DNA of 36,556 bases from a virus, in IMG/VR virus record IMGVR_UViG_3300040751_002094, positions 1-36,556 of that record; one strand, written 5' to 3'. The notes beneath the pieces are model-generated. The model saw only the letters and a list, made by a program, of their open reading frames with translations, ran no database searches and had not been told where the DNA came from. This document shows positions 35,965-36,556 of the stretch, one piece after another. The translations under genes and the position numbers were made by a program. Each line of letters starts with the position of its first letter. Within the stretch, counting starts at the first letter, position 1.

Positions 35965-36556
35965 ATGAGAGATAAAGTTCTATTTATTGACGCTGGGCAT
36001 GGTGGAATTGATGCAAGCGGCATCTACACAACAGCACCAAGCAAACAACACAAATTTGAGCAAGGATTCCATGAGAATGGTTGGTTTTATGAGGGAGTGA
36101 GCAACAGAAAGATAGCAGCGGAGTTCATGGCTCAAGCCTCAAGAATGGGCTTTTTATGTATTCCCGTTTATCATCCTAGTGAAGATACCAGTCTAAGCAC
36201 GCGCACGAACTTAGCCAATCACATTGCGAGCACTCTCAATGCTGAAAGTATCTATATATCTTTTCACTCTGATGCCTTCAACGGCTCTGCTAGGGGTTGG
36301 ACTGTTTACCACCACCCAAACAGCTCAACAGGCAACGCAATAGCGCAAGAAGTATCTAGGCAAGTGCTGCCTTTGTGCGAGGAGTATGGAGTACCAGGCA
36401 GACAGCCAGTGAGATCTGCAAACTATCACGTATTGACATACACCTCAATGCCTGCTATACTTATCGAAAACTTATTTTTTGACAATGAAGATGATGCAAC
36501 TATCTTAATGGATGCAACTTTCTGCGTGAACTTGTGTGCTCGTATTTTGAGAGCTA
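35965..36556 (+). CDS. N-acetylmuramoyl-L-alanine amidase (Amidase_3), runs over the junction to base 170
   Basis: Zinc amidase that cuts the bond between muramic acid and stem peptide. Starts MRDKVLFIDAGHGG with H12, then E43 in WFYEGVSNRK, LSTRTNLAN, H101 in ISFHSDAF, and PAILIEN with catalytic E168, all in the Amidase_3 order. The full circular gene ends at base 170 and gives 201 residues, with no signal peptide and no wall-binding domain. It needs a holin or host export to reach the wall. It is the second peptidoglycan hydrolase after the GH73 enzyme at 2062-2541. Confidence 0.9.
   Translation, partial: MRDKVLFIDAGHGGIDASGIYTTAPSKQHKFEQGFHENGWFYEGVSNRKIAAEFMAQASRMGFLCIPVYHPSEDTSLSTRTNLANHIASTLNAESIYISFHSDAFNGSARGWTVYHHPNSSTGNAIAQEVSRQVLPLCEEYGVPGRQPVRSANYHVLTYTSMPAILIENLFFDNEDDATILMDATFCVNLCARILRA
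36401..36556. repeat. Right copy of the 156-bp terminal overlap
   Basis: Identical to 1-156 except G at 36430 (T at 30). See the left copy; the two mark the join of the circular genome. Confidence 0.95.

Overview
The window is an essentially complete genome of a tailed dsDNA phage of a Bacteroidota host. Bases 1-156 recur at 36401-36556 with one mismatch, so the sequence closes into a circle of about 36,400 bp. The amidase gene that runs off the right end finishes at base 170. A Bacteroidota host is inferred from four promoters of the form TTG-N20-TATATTTG (or TATCTTTA), from the absence of Shine-Dalgarno sequences before A/T-rich starts, and from the protein types. A 1130-residue tape measure with no visible sheath points to a siphovirus. 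I see no integrase, tRNA, insertion sequence or CRISPR array, so a virulent lifestyle is likely but not proven.

Left arm (9971 down to 232, minus strand): a long early operon of tightly overlapping genes starts at a promoter at 9995-10025. It encodes a small exported protein, an HTH-like protein, an SF2 helicase, several small proteins, a four-TM membrane protein, a DUF3310 protein, a VRR-NUC nuclease, a DUF927-like P-loop ATPase and a GH73 glucosaminidase. A second promoter (1492-1522), sharing an extended 43-bp block with the first, drives a short cluster of small unknown proteins. This cluster ends at a terminator that abuts the end of the late operon.

Centre (10034-12664): a divergent promoter drives a putative ssDNA-binding/annealing partner and a YqaJ exonuclease. 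Next come a lipoprotein gene bracketed by two terminators and a minus-strand RHH-like regulator. A roughly 570-bp non-coding region follows, with 12 CCTTAA/TTAAGG hexamers around an AT-rich (ATT)n core. It ends in a promoter overlapped by the palindrome CAGTAT-CTTT-ATACTG and then a strong terminator before terS. It looks like an origin and/or packaging region combined with a late-gene switch.

Right arm (12665 through the junction to 170, plus strand): TerS, TerL, two small proteins, an ORF with a -1 frameshift site on nine Ts, MazG, tail completion and tail proteins, tape measure, ClpP-like protease fused to a scaffold, Ig-bearing decoration protein, major capsid protein, tail tube, portal, connector, two fibre-like proteins with a shared N-terminal domain, small membrane proteins, a metallophosphoesterase and an amidase. 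Portal and capsid genes lie downstream of the tail genes, unlike the usual lambda/HK97 order. Hairpins follow the decoration, capsid, tail-tube and 32673-33080 genes.

Most promising for novelty: the T9 frameshift ORF, the iteron-like region with its shared operator and leader terminator, the interleaved-hairpin RNA at 4781-4877, the terminator-bracketed lipoprotein, and the unassigned four-TM early membrane protein.
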